DNA of 47,049 nucleotides, from contig UCAU01000007.1 in assembly GCA_900470445.1 (NCBI GenBank), positions 1 to 47,049 of the forward strand. The letters are read 5' to 3'. Below the pieces are notes generated by a model that was not told the DNA's origin, ran no database searches, and saw only the letters and a list, made by a program, of their open reading frames with translations. Shown here one piece after another: positions 9,579-17,631 of this stretch. The translations under genes and the position numbers were made by a program. Source of the stretch: Hyphomicrobiales bacterium (GTDB lineage: Bacteria > Pseudomonadota > Alphaproteobacteria > Rhizobiales > Devosiaceae). Each line of letters starts with the position of its first letter. Within the stretch, counting starts at the first letter, position 1.

Positions 9579-9710
9579 GTTCTGCCTCCGCGCCTGCCAG
9601 CATAGCCACAGGCCGGTTAAGCAGGCTTTTGCGGGGCCAAAAATAGCTCGAGAAAACCATTGATCGGTAAACGACGATGGATGTAGGCTAGGGCTTCCTT
9701 CCATTTTTTC

Positions 9711-10838
9711 ATGCCGTTTGTCATGTCAGATACTGCGAAGCGTTTCGTGCAAACCCAATTGGCCCGCACGGAGATCGAGATCGGGGGTTCTCATCCCTGG
9801 GACGTGCAGGTGCACAATGAACGCCTCTATGGCCGCGTGCTCAGTCAGGGCACTTTGGGCCTGGGCGAAAGCTATATGGATGGCTGGTGGGATGCCGAAG
9901 CGCTCGACCAGTTTCTGTTCAAGCTGATCACCGCCAATATCCAGGACAATTTCCCCAAGGATTTGGCGCTGATCGGCAGCGTGCTCAAGGGCAAGCTGCT
10001 CAATATGCAGCGCCTGCGCGTCACCGAAGTGGGCGAAAAGCATTACGATATCGGCAATGATCTCTACGCCGCCATGCTCGACAAGCGCATGATCTATTCC
10101 TGCGGCTATTGGCATAATGCGGGGGATCTCGATGCCGCCCAGGAAGCCAAGCTCGATCTGATCTGCCGCAAGGTGGGGCTGCAGCCGGGCATGCGCATTC
10201 TCGATATCGGCTCGGGTTGGGGCGGCTTTCTGCAATTTGCTGCCGAGCGCTATGGCGTGTCGGGGGTGGGCGTTACCGTCTCCAAGGAACAGGCGGCTTT
10301 GGCCAATGAACGCACGGCTCATCTGCCGGTCGAGACCAAATTGCTCGATTATCAGGCGCTGGACGGAAAATTCGATCGCATCATCTCGATCGGCATGTTC
10401 GAGCATGTCGGCTACAAGAATTACCGCGCCTATTTCGAAAAGGCGGCGAGCCTGTTGGCGCCGGACGGGCTGATGCTGCTGCACACCATTGGCGGCCACA
10501 GCTCGACCAGCCATGGCGATCCGTGGAGCGAAAAATACATTTTTCCCAATGGCATGCTGCCCTCCATCGCCCAGATCGGCAAGGCCATCGAGGGCCTGTT
10601 CGTGATGGAGGACTGGCACAATTTCGGCGCCGATTACGACAAGACGCTGATGGCCTGGCATGAGCGCTTCGTCGCGGCCTGGCCGCAGCTGAAAGACCAG
10701 TATGACGAGCGTTTCTACCGGATGTGGCGCTATTATCTCAACGTCTTCGCCGCCCTGTTCCGCGCCCGCAATATCAGCCTCTGGCAGGTGGTGCTGTCCC
10801 CGCGCGGCGTGCCCGGCGGCTATACGAGCGTGCGGTGA
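9711..10838 (+). CDS. cfa: Cyclopropane-fatty-acyl-phospholipid synthase
   Basis: 375 aa. It methylates cis double bonds of membrane phospholipid acyl chains with S-adenosylmethionine. The N-terminal part (residues 1-110, LGLGESYMDGWWD) precedes the catalytic methyltransferase. Visible motifs are HYDIGNDLYAAMLDKRMIYSCGYW and the SAM-binding ILDIGSGWGGF (163-173), with IGMFEHVGYKNY and the C-terminal LNVFAALFRARNISLWQVVLSP. No good ribosome site precedes the first ATG or the alternative ATG at 9723 (MSDTAKRF), so the start is uncertain by four residues. A parS-like motif begins six bases after the stop. Confidence 0.95.
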   Translation: MPFVMSDTAKRFVQTQLARTEIEIGGSHPWDVQVHNERLYGRVLSQGTLGLGESYMDGWWDAEALDQFLFKLITANIQDNFPKDLALIGSVLKGKLLNMQRLRVTEVGEKHYDIGNDLYAAMLDKRMIYSCGYWHNAGDLDAAQEAKLDLICRKVGLQPGMRILDIGSGWGGFLQFAAERYGVSGVGVTVSKEQAALANERTAHLPVETKLLDYQALDGKFDRIISIGMFEHVGYKNYRAYFEKAASLLAPDGLMLLHTIGGHSSTSHGDPWSEKYIFPNGMLPSIAQIGKAIEGLFVMEDWHNFGADYDKTLMAWHERFVAAWPQLKDQYDERFYRMWRYYLNVFAALFRARNISLWQVVLSPRGVPGGYTSVR

Positions 10839-10843
10839 GCCGT

Positions 10844-10857
10844 GATTCACGTGGAAC
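10844..10857 (-). promoter_or_regulatory. parS-like motif, copy 3 (the only one reversed)
   Basis: Reads GTTCCACGTGAATC on the minus strand, two bases from GTTTCACGTGAAAC. It starts six bases after the cfa stop and is next to two DnaA-box-like 9-mers. Confidence 0.4.
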
Positions 10858-10859
10858 AT

Positions 10860-10880
10860 TTGTCCACAGGCTTATGCACA
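10860..10880 (+). promoter_or_regulatory. Pair of DnaA-box-like 9-mers
   Basis: TTGTCCACA (10860-10868) and TTATGCACA (10872-10880), each one mismatch from TTATCCACA. They share an orientation and start 12 bp apart, three bases from the parS-like copy at 10844. No AT-rich unwinding region is visible, so this is not put forward as oriC. Confidence 0.3.
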
Positions 10881-10934
10881 GGGGCATGAGTACATCCGTG
10901 TCCAAACAGGACCCGGACGGTTGACCGTTCGCCT

Positions 10935-11080
10935 CCTCCCCTTGAGGGGAGGGTTCACCCGGACTCGCCTCCCCCACGATGTCATTCCGGCGCAGGCCGG
11001 AATCCATGCTCTGAAACATCCGATAACAGCAATGGTTGTGGTTGGATGCGGACCTGGATTCCGGCATGCGCCGGAATGAC
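10935..11080. repeat. Two palindromic repeats between cfa and the Nudix gene
   Basis: First, a perfect hairpin CCTCCCC-TTGA-GGGGAGG (10935-10952). Second, an element of about 100 bp (10981-11080) with 26-bp inverted ends of the GTCATTCCGGCGCAGGCCGG type at 10981-11006 and 11055-11080. I see no gene in the 306-base gap 10839-11144. Confidence 0.75.
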
Positions 11081-11144
11081 ACCGCAGTCTTGAATGCACC
11101 CAGCGTAAACTCTCCCTCAGAGCGCCGGAGCCGAAAGACACCGT

Positions 11145-11600
11145 CTAAAAAAGCAGTCGCCGCAGCGGGAGTTTGATGGGCGCGGGGAAGCCGGTCTTGA
11201 GGTCATCCCAGAATTGGCCATCGGCCGGACCGATAAAGACATGCCCCTTGGGCAGCTTGTCGCGGGCGAACCAGCCCGCTTCGGAGATGGATTCCCCCGC
11301 AGCCGGATTGGCGGTGATGTCGAGTTCGCCCGAGACGTAGTCGGCCAGGAACCAGAACTTGATCATGCGCTCCCTGTCATCGAACAATTCATCGATATAG
11401 GCCATGGCGCCGGCGCGCACCCGCAGCCCGGTTTCCTCGAACGTCTCCCGCTCGGCTGCGGTCGACAATTCCTCTTCGCCTTCGACGCCACCGCCCGGTG
11501 GCGCCCAGAAATCATGGATGCCGGGGCGAAAATGGCGGACCAGCAGGATCTTATTGTCGCGCAGCACCAACGCGCCGGCGGAAATGCGGTGGGCCATCAT
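11145..11600 (-). CDS. Nudix hydrolase
   Basis: 151 aa, a single Nudix domain hydrolysing a nucleoside diphosphate linked to some moiety X. The Nudix box is at about residues 36-58 (GGGVEGEEELSTAAERETFEETGL), with the metal-binding E-x-x-E-E core intact. T replaces the usual aliphatic residue in REUxEE. The start ATG overlaps the comM stop as ATGA, so it is translationally coupled to comM and chosen over the adjacent second ATG. Substrate unknown; house-cleaning of damaged nucleotides is a general possibility. No terminator is seen beyond the repeats that follow. Confidence 0.88.
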   Translation of the reverse strand: MMAHRISAGALVLRDNKILLVRHFRPGIHDFWAPPGGGVEGEEELSTAAERETFEETGLRVRAGAMAYIDELFDDRERMIKFWFLADYVSGELDITANPAAGESISEAGWFARDKLPKGHVFIGPADGQFWDDLKTGFPAPIKLPLRRLLF

Positions 11601-13120
11601 GCCAGCCCCATATTGACGCGATAGCTCAATGCTTCGGCGATGTGCGGGCGAGCGACGCGATCGACTCCGGCCAAATCGGCCAGGGTGCGAGCGACCTTGA
11701 GCACGCGATGATAGGCGCGGGCGGAAAGATTGAACCGCTCGGCCGCCTGCAGCGGCAGCGCCTGGCTTTCCCGGTCGGGATTGACCAGCTTTTCGATCAG
11801 CGTCGGTCCGGCGGCGGCATTGGTGAAAATGTCGGGCGCACCATGTTCGAGAAAGCGCTCGCGCTGCCGTTCACGCGCCGCATGAACACGCTGGGCGACA
11901 ATATTGGAGCTTTCACCCGCATTGGATGGGGCGATCATATCGGCGGCGGTGACAGCGGGCACGTCGATGCGGATATCGATGCGATCAAGGAACGGGCCGG
12001 ACACCCGGGCCTGATAATCGCCGGCACAGGCCGCGCCGCGCTTGCAGGTATGGCCCGGCGTGCCGGCCATGCCGCATTTGCACGGATTCATCGCCGCGAT
12101 CAGTTGCACCCGGCTGGGATAATTGATGCGCGCATTGGCGCGGGCAATCACTGTCTCGCCGCTTTCAAGCGGCTGGCGCAGGCTATCGAGCACCTGGGGC
12201 GCAAATTCGGGCAATTCGTCGAGAAACAGCACGCCATTATGCGCTAGGCTCACTTCCCCCGGCCGCACCCGCAGCCCGCCGCCGACCAAAGCCGCCATGG
12301 AGGCCGAATGATGGGGCGCGCGGAACGGCCGCCGATCGGAAATGGCGCCGCCGGCCAATTCGCCCGCAATGGACTGGATCATCGAAATATCTAGCAATTC
12401 GCGCGGATTGAGCGGCGGGAGGATTGAGGGCAGACGCGCCGCCAGCATGGATTTACCAGCGCCGGGCGGGCCGATCATCAGCATATTATGGCCACCCGCC
12501 GCCGCCACTTCGAGCGCCCGCCGCGCCACCTGTTGGCCGCGCACTTCGCTCAGATCAGGCAGCGCTCCATTGGGCAGATATTTGCGCGGCAGCGGACGCG
12601 CTGCCAATTGCCGGCCGGTCAGGTGATTGACCAGCGCCAGCAGACTCTCGGCGGCAATGATATCGATGCCCTCGCCGGCCCAGGCCGCTTCGGGACCGGA
12701 GGGCGCGGGACAAATAATCCCCAGGTCGCGGCTTTGCGCGGCAATGGCGGCCGGCAGCACACCGCTGACCGAGGCCAGCCGTCCATCCAGGCCCAGTTCG
12801 CCCAGCACCAGAAACCCATCCAGCGCATCCTGCGGGATGGCGCCCATGGCGGCCATCAGGCCGAGCGCGATGGGCAGATCGTAATGGCTGCCTTCCTTGG
12901 GCAGGTCGGCCGGCGCCAGATTGATCGTAATGCGCTTGGGCGGCAGGCCCAGGCCCGAGGCGATCAGCGCAGCATGGACGCGTTCGCTGGATTCCTTGAC
13001 CGCCTTGTCGGGCAGTCCGACCATGAGAAATTTCGGCACGCCCGGCGCGATCTGCACCTGCACATCGACCGGCACGGCCTCAATGCCCTGAAACGCCACG
13101 GTCGCAACGCGGGTAACCAT
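11597..13120 (-). CDS. comM: ComM/YifB-family AAA+ ATPase (Mg-chelatase-like)
   Basis: 507 aa. Family members act as branch-migration helicases on recombination intermediates, notably in natural transformation. An N-terminal Lon-substrate-like domain (residues 1-170, VPVDVQVQIAPGVPKFLMVGLPD, SHYDLPIALGLMA) precedes an AAA+ core. Walker A is GPPGAGKS (217-224) and Walker B is VLFLDELPEF (297-306). A cysteine-containing insert, CKCGMAGTPGHTCKRGAAC, follows, then a C-terminal Mg-chelatase-type helical domain. Older annotations call it magnesium chelatase, but no chlorophyll genes are present. Its TGA overlaps the Nudix gene start. Confidence 0.93.
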   Translation of the reverse strand: MVTRVATVAFQGIEAVPVDVQVQIAPGVPKFLMVGLPDKAVKESSERVHAALIASGLGLPPKRITINLAPADLPKEGSHYDLPIALGLMAAMGAIPQDALDGFLVLGELGLDGRLASVSGVLPAAIAAQSRDLGIICPAPSGPEAAWAGEGIDIIAAESLLALVNHLTGRQLAARPLPRKYLPNGALPDLSEVRGQQVARRALEVAAAGGHNMLMIGPPGAGKSMLAARLPSILPPLNPRELLDISMIQSIAGELAGGAISDRRPFRAPHHSASMAALVGGGLRVRPGEVSLAHNGVLFLDELPEFAPQVLDSLRQPLESGETVIARANARINYPSRVQLIAAMNPCKCGMAGTPGHTCKRGAACAGDYQARVSGPFLDRIDIRIDVPAVTAADMIAPSNAGESSNIVAQRVHAARERQRERFLEHGAPDIFTNAAAGPTLIEKLVNPDRESQALPLQAAERFNLSARAYHRVLKVARTLADLAGVDRVARPHIAEALSYRVNMGLA

Positions 13121-13204
13121 GCCTCAAGCTCCCCTAAACCCATGGCAAGCCTAGCAGGACTCCCATTGGCCGACAAGAACGTTTGGCGAACAGAATATGG
13201 CTCA

Positions 13205-13253
13205 TTAACCATGCGCGCTGCCACACTGGTTACCCTAATCCTCCATTAACCGC
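13205..13253 (+). promoter_or_regulatory. Two CtrA-type half-sites upstream of the GH25 gene
   Basis: TTAACCAT (13205-13212) and TTAACCGC (13246-13253), 51-99 bases upstream of the lysozyme-like gene. Only half-sites are visible, so regulation by CtrA is a weak inference. Confidence 0.25.
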
Positions 13254-13303
13254 GCCATGTTGAATCAAAGGCCAGATTTGTTTGTTGCATAGAGTTCCGC
13301 CCA

Positions 13304-14143
13304 ATGACCGCCAGCCGGCCATTCTTCTCGTTTTCCGCCATTGCCAAGACCTCGCTGGCCGCGGCCGTCGTGTTCATCCTGGCTGCCTGTTCCACCGGCG
13401 GGGGGCTCTATGGCGCCATTCCCGGCGACAATCGCCCGCATAAGGGCGTCGACCGCGCCCGCAACATGCCGATCCAGGGGATCGACGTGGCGCGCTATCA
13501 GGAGAATGTGGATTTCCAGGCCGCCTTTGGCGCCGGCATCCATTTCGTCTTCATGAAGGCGACCGAGGGCAAGGATTATGTCGATCCCAATTTCCGGGTG
13601 AACTGGGAGCGGGCGCGCCAGTCAGGCATGCCGCGCGGCGCCTATCATTTCATGACCTGGTGTTCGCTGGCCTCCGAGCAGGCGGCCTGGTTCGTGGCCA
13701 ATGTGCCCAACGATCCCGATGCGCTGCCGCCGGTGCTCGATCTGGAATGGAACAATCATTCGAGCTGCAAGAACAAGCCGAGCCGGGCCGATGCGCTGGA
13801 AAAGATCCGCGTCATGCTGGACGCCATGGAGCGTCATACCGGCAAGCTGCCGATCATCTATACCGACATGAATTTCCACCGCGATATTCTGGAAGGCGAG
13901 TATTTCCCCAATGCGTTCTGGCTGCGCTCGACCGCTGCCGAGCCGCATGAGCGCTACCACAACCGCACCTGGACCTTCTGGCAATGGACCCAGACCGGGG
14001 TGGTGCGTGGCGTGCGTGGGGAAGTGGATCGCAATGCGTTTTACGGCAACCAGAATGACTGGCTGACGTTCCTCTCGACCGGTTGCGATCCACGCGCCAT
14101 TGCGGCGCTCTTGCCGACCGGCCGGTGCGGCTACGCCAAATAA
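13304..14143 (+). CDS. GH25 lysozyme-family lipoprotein
   Basis: 279 aa, predicted to cleave the MurNAc-GlcNAc bond of peptidoglycan. The N-terminus is a lipoprotein signal ending in ILAAC with C29 as the lipidated Cys, so it should be membrane-anchored in the periplasm. The GH25 fold is seen from IQGIDVARYQ (D61) through FVFMKATEGKDYVD, GAYHFM, the acidic VLDLEWN pair and FWQWTQTG, to DRNAFYGNQNDWL. Repeated Cys residues suggest disulphides. It stands alone between comM (divergent) and a 40-aa gene. Nothing nearby is phage-like, so a cell-wall role is more likely than a prophage endolysin. Confidence 0.9.
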   Translation: MTASRPFFSFSAIAKTSLAAAVVFILAACSTGGGLYGAIPGDNRPHKGVDRARNMPIQGIDVARYQENVDFQAAFGAGIHFVFMKATEGKDYVDPNFRVNWERARQSGMPRGAYHFMTWCSLASEQAAWFVANVPNDPDALPPVLDLEWNNHSSCKNKPSRADALEKIRVMLDAMERHTGKLPIIYTDMNFHRDILEGEYFPNAFWLRSTAAEPHERYHNRTWTFWQWTQTGVVRGVRGEVDRNAFYGNQNDWLTFLSTGCDPRAIAALLPTGRCGYAK

Positions 14144-14228
14144 TTGCGGGCCTTGCCAGCCTCTTGGGGCAGGATTAGCCTCACCCATGTAATTGCGGGC
14201 GGGCGCCCGACTAGAGGAGGACCATTAG

Positions 14229-14351
14229 ATGGCCAAAGGACAAATGCGCAGCAATAAGGAAGCCAAGAAACCCAAAAAGGACAAGGTCGCTGCGGCCAAG
14301 CCCGTGACGGGTCTGGGCGCCGGCAGCACCGGCAATGTGGCCAAGAAATAG
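14229..14351 (+). CDS. Small basic protein, 40 aa
   Basis: Begins MAKGQMRSNKEAKKPKKDK and ends STGNVAKK, with about a third Lys/Arg and no Cys. AGAGGAGGACC precedes the ATG at good spacing. The first half looks like a widespread small conserved alphaproteobacterial protein that I recall only as hypothetical. Strong positive charge and predicted disorder suggest binding to nucleic acid or ribosomes, but that is inference. An intrinsic terminator follows 29 bases after the stop, so it is probably transcribed alone or as the end of the GH25 transcript. Confidence 0.75.
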   Translation: MAKGQMRSNKEAKKPKKDKVAAAKPVTGLGAGSTGNVAKK

Positions 14352-14379
14352 GGCCAGGTTTGTCTTGCTGAAATGTCGA

Positions 14380-14407
14380 ACGGTCGGCTCACGCCGGCCG
14401 TTTTTTT
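14380..14407 (+). terminator. Intrinsic terminator
   Basis: Stem ACGGTCGGC / GCCGGCCGT (one G-T pair), TCAC loop and a run of seven Ts at 14401-14407. It ends the 40-aa gene transcript. The T-run overlaps the stop codon of the convergent 36-aa gene. Confidence 0.9.
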
Positions 14408-14516
14408 ATTGCACCGTGCTGAGCTGGGATGGCGATGTCTGCGTGGCGGCAATGCCGGCCGCGCCGGAACCGATAATGGCAAAGATCAGCAAGACGATTG
14501 CCGCGGTGATACGCAT
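14406..14516 (-). CDS. Small single-pass membrane protein, 36 aa
   Basis: Begins MRITAAIVLLIFAIIGSG and ends QTSPSQLSTVQ. One hydrophobic helix (residues 3-24) is followed by a short polar tail, so it is either a tiny membrane protein or a cleaved secreted peptide. GGCGGAGGGG lies upstream of the ATG at good spacing. A full CtrA box (14588-14603) lies about 72 bases upstream of the start codon and reads towards it. The family is not recognised. Evidence is the ribosome site, the coherent hydrophobic segment and the promoter context; comparative conservation is untested. Confidence 0.55.
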   Translation of the reverse strand: MRITAAIVLLIFAIIGSGAAGIAATQTSPSQLSTVQ

Positions 14517-14587
14517 TAAGCCCCTCCGCCTCATTCAAGGTCTTGAGGGATAGGTGCGCCCCAAGTTCGGCAGGGTCAAGACCCGTG

Positions 14588-14603
14588 TTAAGACTTGATT
14601 AAC
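14588..14603. promoter_or_regulatory. CtrA box (TTAA-N7-TTAAC)
   Basis: TTAAGACTTGATTAAC matches the full bipartite CtrA recognition sequence. It lies between the 36-aa gene and the 3' end of the marC-like gene, and only the 36-aa gene starts next to it. Confidence 0.5.
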
Positions 14604-14623
14604 ATAGCAATTTTACGAAAATT

Positions 14624-15256
14624 CTAGCCGCCGAGCAGGCCGCTGGCCTTGACCCCGTCAAAGACGAATTGCACCGCCAAAGCCGCCAGCAGAATGCCGA
14701 CGACGCGCGACACCACGGCCAGGCCCGTAACGCCCAGCAGGCGCTGGATGGGGATAGCGACCAGGAGCGTCAGCCAGGCGAGGAACAGAATCACCACGAT
14801 GGCGACCAGCACGGCCCAGAATTCGAGATCGGTCTTGGTGCCGGTGGTGAGCAGGATCACCGCCGAGATCGCGCCGGGGCCGGCCAGCAACGGCATGGCC
14901 AGCGGAAACACGGCAATGTCCTCGCGCTGACGAGCCTCGACCTCTTCCTCATCGGTGGTGCCGGTGCCGCCCGAATGGCGAGCAAACACCATGTCGATGG
15001 CGATCAAGAACAGCAGCAGACCGCCGGCGGTACGGAGCGCAGGAATGGTAATGCCGAACACCTCGAGAATGGCACTGCCCAAAACGCCGAACAGCAACAG
15101 GATCAACCCGGCAATGATCACGCCGCGCGTGGCAAAGGCAAAGCGCTGCTTGGCCGTATTATGCTTGGTCAGCGCCGCGAAGATAAAGGCGATGTCAGCC
15201 ACGCCCACAGTGGCAAACAGGGTCGCAAAGGCGACGAAGAATGTCGTTGTGGGCAT
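14624..15256 (-). CDS. MarC-family integral membrane protein
   Basis: 210 aa with about six transmembrane helices: FFVAFATLFATVGVADIAF, a helix in GVIIAGLILLLFGVLG, LRTAGGLLLFLIAIDMVF, a charged cytoplasmic loop rich in Glu and Arg (EEEVEARQRED), then PLLAGPGAISAVILLTTG and two C-terminal helices. The LAGPGAIS motif is characteristic. The family was once linked to multiple antibiotic resistance, but transport function is unproven. I start at MPTTTFF; an in-frame ATG 11 codons earlier adds a non-hydrophobic extension without a better ribosome site. Confidence 0.88.
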   Translation of the reverse strand: MPTTTFFVAFATLFATVGVADIAFIFAALTKHNTAKQRFAFATRGVIIAGLILLLFGVLGSAILEVFGITIPALRTAGGLLLFLIAIDMVFARHSGGTGTTDEEEVEARQREDIAVFPLAMPLLAGPGAISAVILLTTGTKTDLEFWAVLVAIVVILFLAWLTLLVAIPIQRLLGVTGLAVVSRVVGILLAALAVQFVFDGVKASGLLGG

Positions 15257-15320
15257 TGCAGCAAGGTCCCCGCTTTTGGCCACCAGCATTAGCGGGTTAG
15301 AGGGGCGGGGGCTAGCGCGA

Positions 15321-16253
15321 TCACCAGGCGTCGTTCAACGCCATTTCGACCAAGCGATCCAACATTTGGAATGGGCAATTGGCCGCCATGGCAATAACAG
15401 CGAGGCAGCGCACAGGGCAGCGCACCGCCTTGGCGACAGCGCCGGTCCATTCGCCGCCATGGATGAGCAAACGATGGCCTTGATGGGTCCGCAGACCCAG
15501 ACCCCAGCCATAGGGCGTGTTCATGCCGTTGGCGAGTTGCCCGGGAGCCTCGACAATGTCGGCAAGGCCCAGCGCGTCCTGATTTTGCTGATGCAGCCAG
15601 AGTGCAAAGGCCCGGCTGGTTGACCAGAGCCCGCCATCACCCTGCGTCAGGGGCAGGCATTGTCCCATATGGGCGACCTGCGGATAGGTTCTGATATCCC
15701 GCGCAAAACCCATGCCCTCAATATCCAATGGCACCAGCAGGCGGGCATTGACGAAGGCCGCGAATGGCTCGCCGGAAATGCTCGCCACGAGCCTGGCTAG
15801 GAGAATGTAGCCGAGATTGGAGTAGGCGTAGCTGGCAGCAGGCGGCGTTGCCAAACCAGGTAGGGCAGCCAGCGCCGCAGAGACAAAATCCTCGGTCCAA
15901 TCACCCGGCGCCTGCGCTTCAAGCACGCCACCAGCAGGCAGGCCGGCAATGTGATGGGCGAGCTGACGCGGCGTAATGTCAGCGGCCCAAAGCGGCAGAT
16001 CACTCAAATAGCGCGCGACTGGTTGGTCCGGATCGAGTTGTCCATCGCGGACGAGGATTGCAGCGGCCGCGCCGGTGAGTTGTTTGGCAAGGCTGGCGCC
16101 ATAGAAGCGGTCCGTCGCCACCACCGCCCGGCCATTCGGCCAAGTTCCGGCGACAAACTCCTCAATGAAACCCGACGCGGTGCAACGCGCTACAGTGATC
16201 GGCGTGCCTGATGCAAAATCCGCAAGATCGACGAGTGATGCCAGCGGGCGCAC
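15321..16253 (-). CDS. Serine beta-lactamase-like hydrolase (class C/esterase fold)
   Basis: 310 aa. It has the three active-site motifs of the beta-lactamase/DD-peptidase superfamily: SLAK (S54, K57), YSN (144-146) and HGG (264-266). No signal peptide is visible, so it is probably a cytoplasmic esterase or peptidase rather than a resistance enzyme. It begins seven bases after the gshB stop and is likely co-transcribed with gshB. Substrate unknown. Confidence 0.83.
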   Translation of the reverse strand: MRPLASLVDLADFASGTPITVARCTASGFIEEFVAGTWPNGRAVVATDRFYGASLAKQLTGAAAAILVRDGQLDPDQPVARYLSDLPLWAADITPRQLAHHIAGLPAGGVLEAQAPGDWTEDFVSAALAALPGLATPPAASYAYSNLGYILLARLVASISGEPFAAFVNARLLVPLDIEGMGFARDIRTYPQVAHMGQCLPLTQGDGGLWSTSRAFALWLHQQNQDALGLADIVEAPGQLANGMNTPYGWGLGLRTHQGHRLLIHGGEWTGAVAKAVRCPVRCLAVIAMAANCPFQMLDRLVEMALNDAW

Positions 16254-16259
16254 CGCAAA

Positions 16260-17201
16260 TCAGCTCCGCCGCTTCTCGATCGCGTCCCAGATCATCACGG
16301 CGATGTCCGGGCCGCCGAAGCGTTTGATTTCGCGGATGCCGGTGGGCGAGGTGACGTTGATCTCGGTAAGGTAGTCGCCGATGACGTCGATACCGACAAA
16401 GATCATGCCGCGCTCTTTCAGAGCCGGGGCGATCACAGCGCAGATTTCGCGCTCGCGCTCGGTGAGCGGGGAAAGTTCGGGGCGGCCGCCGACATGCATG
16501 TTGGAGCGCGCCTCGCCATCGGCGGGGATGCGGTTGAGCCCGGCAACCGGCTCACCATCGATGATGATGATGCGTTTATCGCCCTTGCGCACATCCGGCA
16601 GATATTTCTGGATCATGAAGGGTTCGCGGTAATTGGCCTCGAACAGTTCGAGCAGGCTCGCCAGATTGTGGTCGCCCTCCTGGATGAAGAACACGCCGGC
16701 CCCGCCATTGCCGTAGAGCGGCTTGACGATGATATTGCCATGCTCCTTGCGGAAGTCATGGATCTGGCTGCGGTCGCGCGTCACCAGGGTCGGCGGCATC
16801 AGCTCGGGGAAATCGGTGACGAGGATTTTTTCGGGCGCATTGCGCACGGCCGCGGGCGGATTGACCACCAGGGTCTTAGGATGGATGCGCTCGAGCAGGT
16901 GCGTGAGCGTGATATAGTTCATGTCAAAGGGCGGGTCCTGGCGCATCAGCACCACGTCCTGGGTGGACAGATCAATGCGCGCAGCTTCGCCCAGGGTGAA
17001 ATGCTCGCCCTTGGGCTTATCGATCACGGTGATCGGGGCGGCCAGCGCCGAAACCACATTGCCGCGCAGGGCCAGGCTATCGGGCGTATAATGCAGCAAT
17101 TGGTGCCCGCGCTCCTGCGCCTCCAGCATCATGGCGAAGGTGGAATCGCCGCGTGGATTGATACTGGCGACATGGTCCATCTGGACGGCGACTTTGAGCA
17201 T
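16260..17201 (-). CDS. gshB: Glutathione synthetase
   Basis: 313 aa, the usual length. It ligates glycine to gamma-glutamylcysteine using ATP. The N-terminal substrate domain begins [20 protein letters not shown] and has the RQDPPFDM motif ([13 protein letters not shown]). The ATP-grasp part includes [31 protein letters not shown] and the C-terminal metal-binding [20 protein letters not shown]. The internal start is preferred because homologues start at MLK; the frame is open 21 codons further. It lies downstream of yraN with a short gap and ahead of the beta-lactamase-like gene. Confidence 0.96.
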   Translation of the reverse strand: MLKVAVQMDHVASINPRGDSTFAMMLEAQERGHQLLHYTPDSLALRGNVVSALAAPITVIDKPKGEHFTLGEAARIDLSTQDVVLMRQDPPFDMNYITLTHLLERIHPKTLVVNPPAAVRNAPEKILVTDFPELMPPTLVTRDRSQIHDFRKEHGNIIVKPLYGNGGAGVFFIQEGDHNLASLLELFEANYREPFMIQKYLPDVRKGDKRIIIIDGEPVAGLNRIPADGEARSNMHVGGRPELSPLTEREREICAVIAPALKERGMIFVGIDVIGDYLTEINVTSPTGIREIKRFGGPDIAVMIWDAIEKRRS

Positions 17202-17244
17202 GCTGTTGGCCCTTGTTTGATTCTTGGTTCCAGGCGCGACCCTA

Positions 17245-17631
17245 TCAGCTCGCGTCGAACGCATTCACCAAATGGCGCGGCCATGTGCGGGGTGCAAGGA
17301 AAATTACGTCAAAGCGCAGGTCGGTATGGGCCTTGGCCGGATGGCGGCTGAGCCAATATTCGGCGGCCCGCGCGATGCGCGCTTGATTGACCGCCGCCAG
17401 GGCCTCGGCATGGGCGCTGGCTTTATTGCGGGTTTTGACCTCGACAAAGACCGTCACGCCAAAGCGCTCGGCGATGAGGTCGATTTCCCCAACCGGGGTT
17501 TTGTAGCGGGTCTCCACGATGCGGTAGAGTTTTAGCCGCAGGAAAAACGCGGCCAGCGCCTCACCGCGATGACCGCCCAGATGAGCTTTGAGGCGCGCCT
17601 TACTTTTCGGCTTTGAGGGCGAGGGCGGCAT
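17245..17631 (-). CDS. yraN: YraN/UPF0102 family protein
   Basis: 128 aa, with a restriction-endonuclease-like fold predicted for the family. [17 protein letters not shown] is followed by the acidic nuclease-like core GEIDLIA and VFVEVKTR (the E-x-K pair). The first 32 bases overlap the end of rsmI, so the two are translationally coupled. rsmI, yraN and an LpoA-type gene also sit together in E. coli, which points to an old cell-envelope/ribosome gene neighbourhood. The biochemical role is uncertain. Confidence 0.9.
   Translation of the reverse strand: MPPSPSKPKSKARLKAHLGGHRGEALAAFFLRLKLYRIVETRYKTPVGEIDLIAERFGVTVFVEVKTRNKASAHAEALAAVNQARIARAAEYWLSRHPAKAHTDLRFDVIFLAPRTWPRHLVNAFDAS

Noticed and set aside
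10839..11144. A replication origin at the DnaA-box pair
   Set aside because: Only two imperfect boxes, no AT-rich unwinding element, and none of the usual origin-flanking genes is adjacent.
11597..13120. Magnesium chelatase for (bacterio)chlorophyll
   Set aside because: Domain order and length are those of ComM/YifB, and no pigment genes are in the window.
13304..14143. GH25 protein as a prophage endolysin
   Set aside because: It has a lipoprotein signal and no phage genes nearby; a cell-wall enzyme fits better.
14335..14553. A 72-codon plus-strand frame across the terminator
   Set aside because: It reads through a clear intrinsic terminator and is antisense to the better-supported 36-aa gene.
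15321..16253. An antibiotic-resistance beta-lactamase
   Set aside because: The active-site motifs are there, but there is no export signal and it follows gshB closely; a generic serine hydrolase is the safer call.
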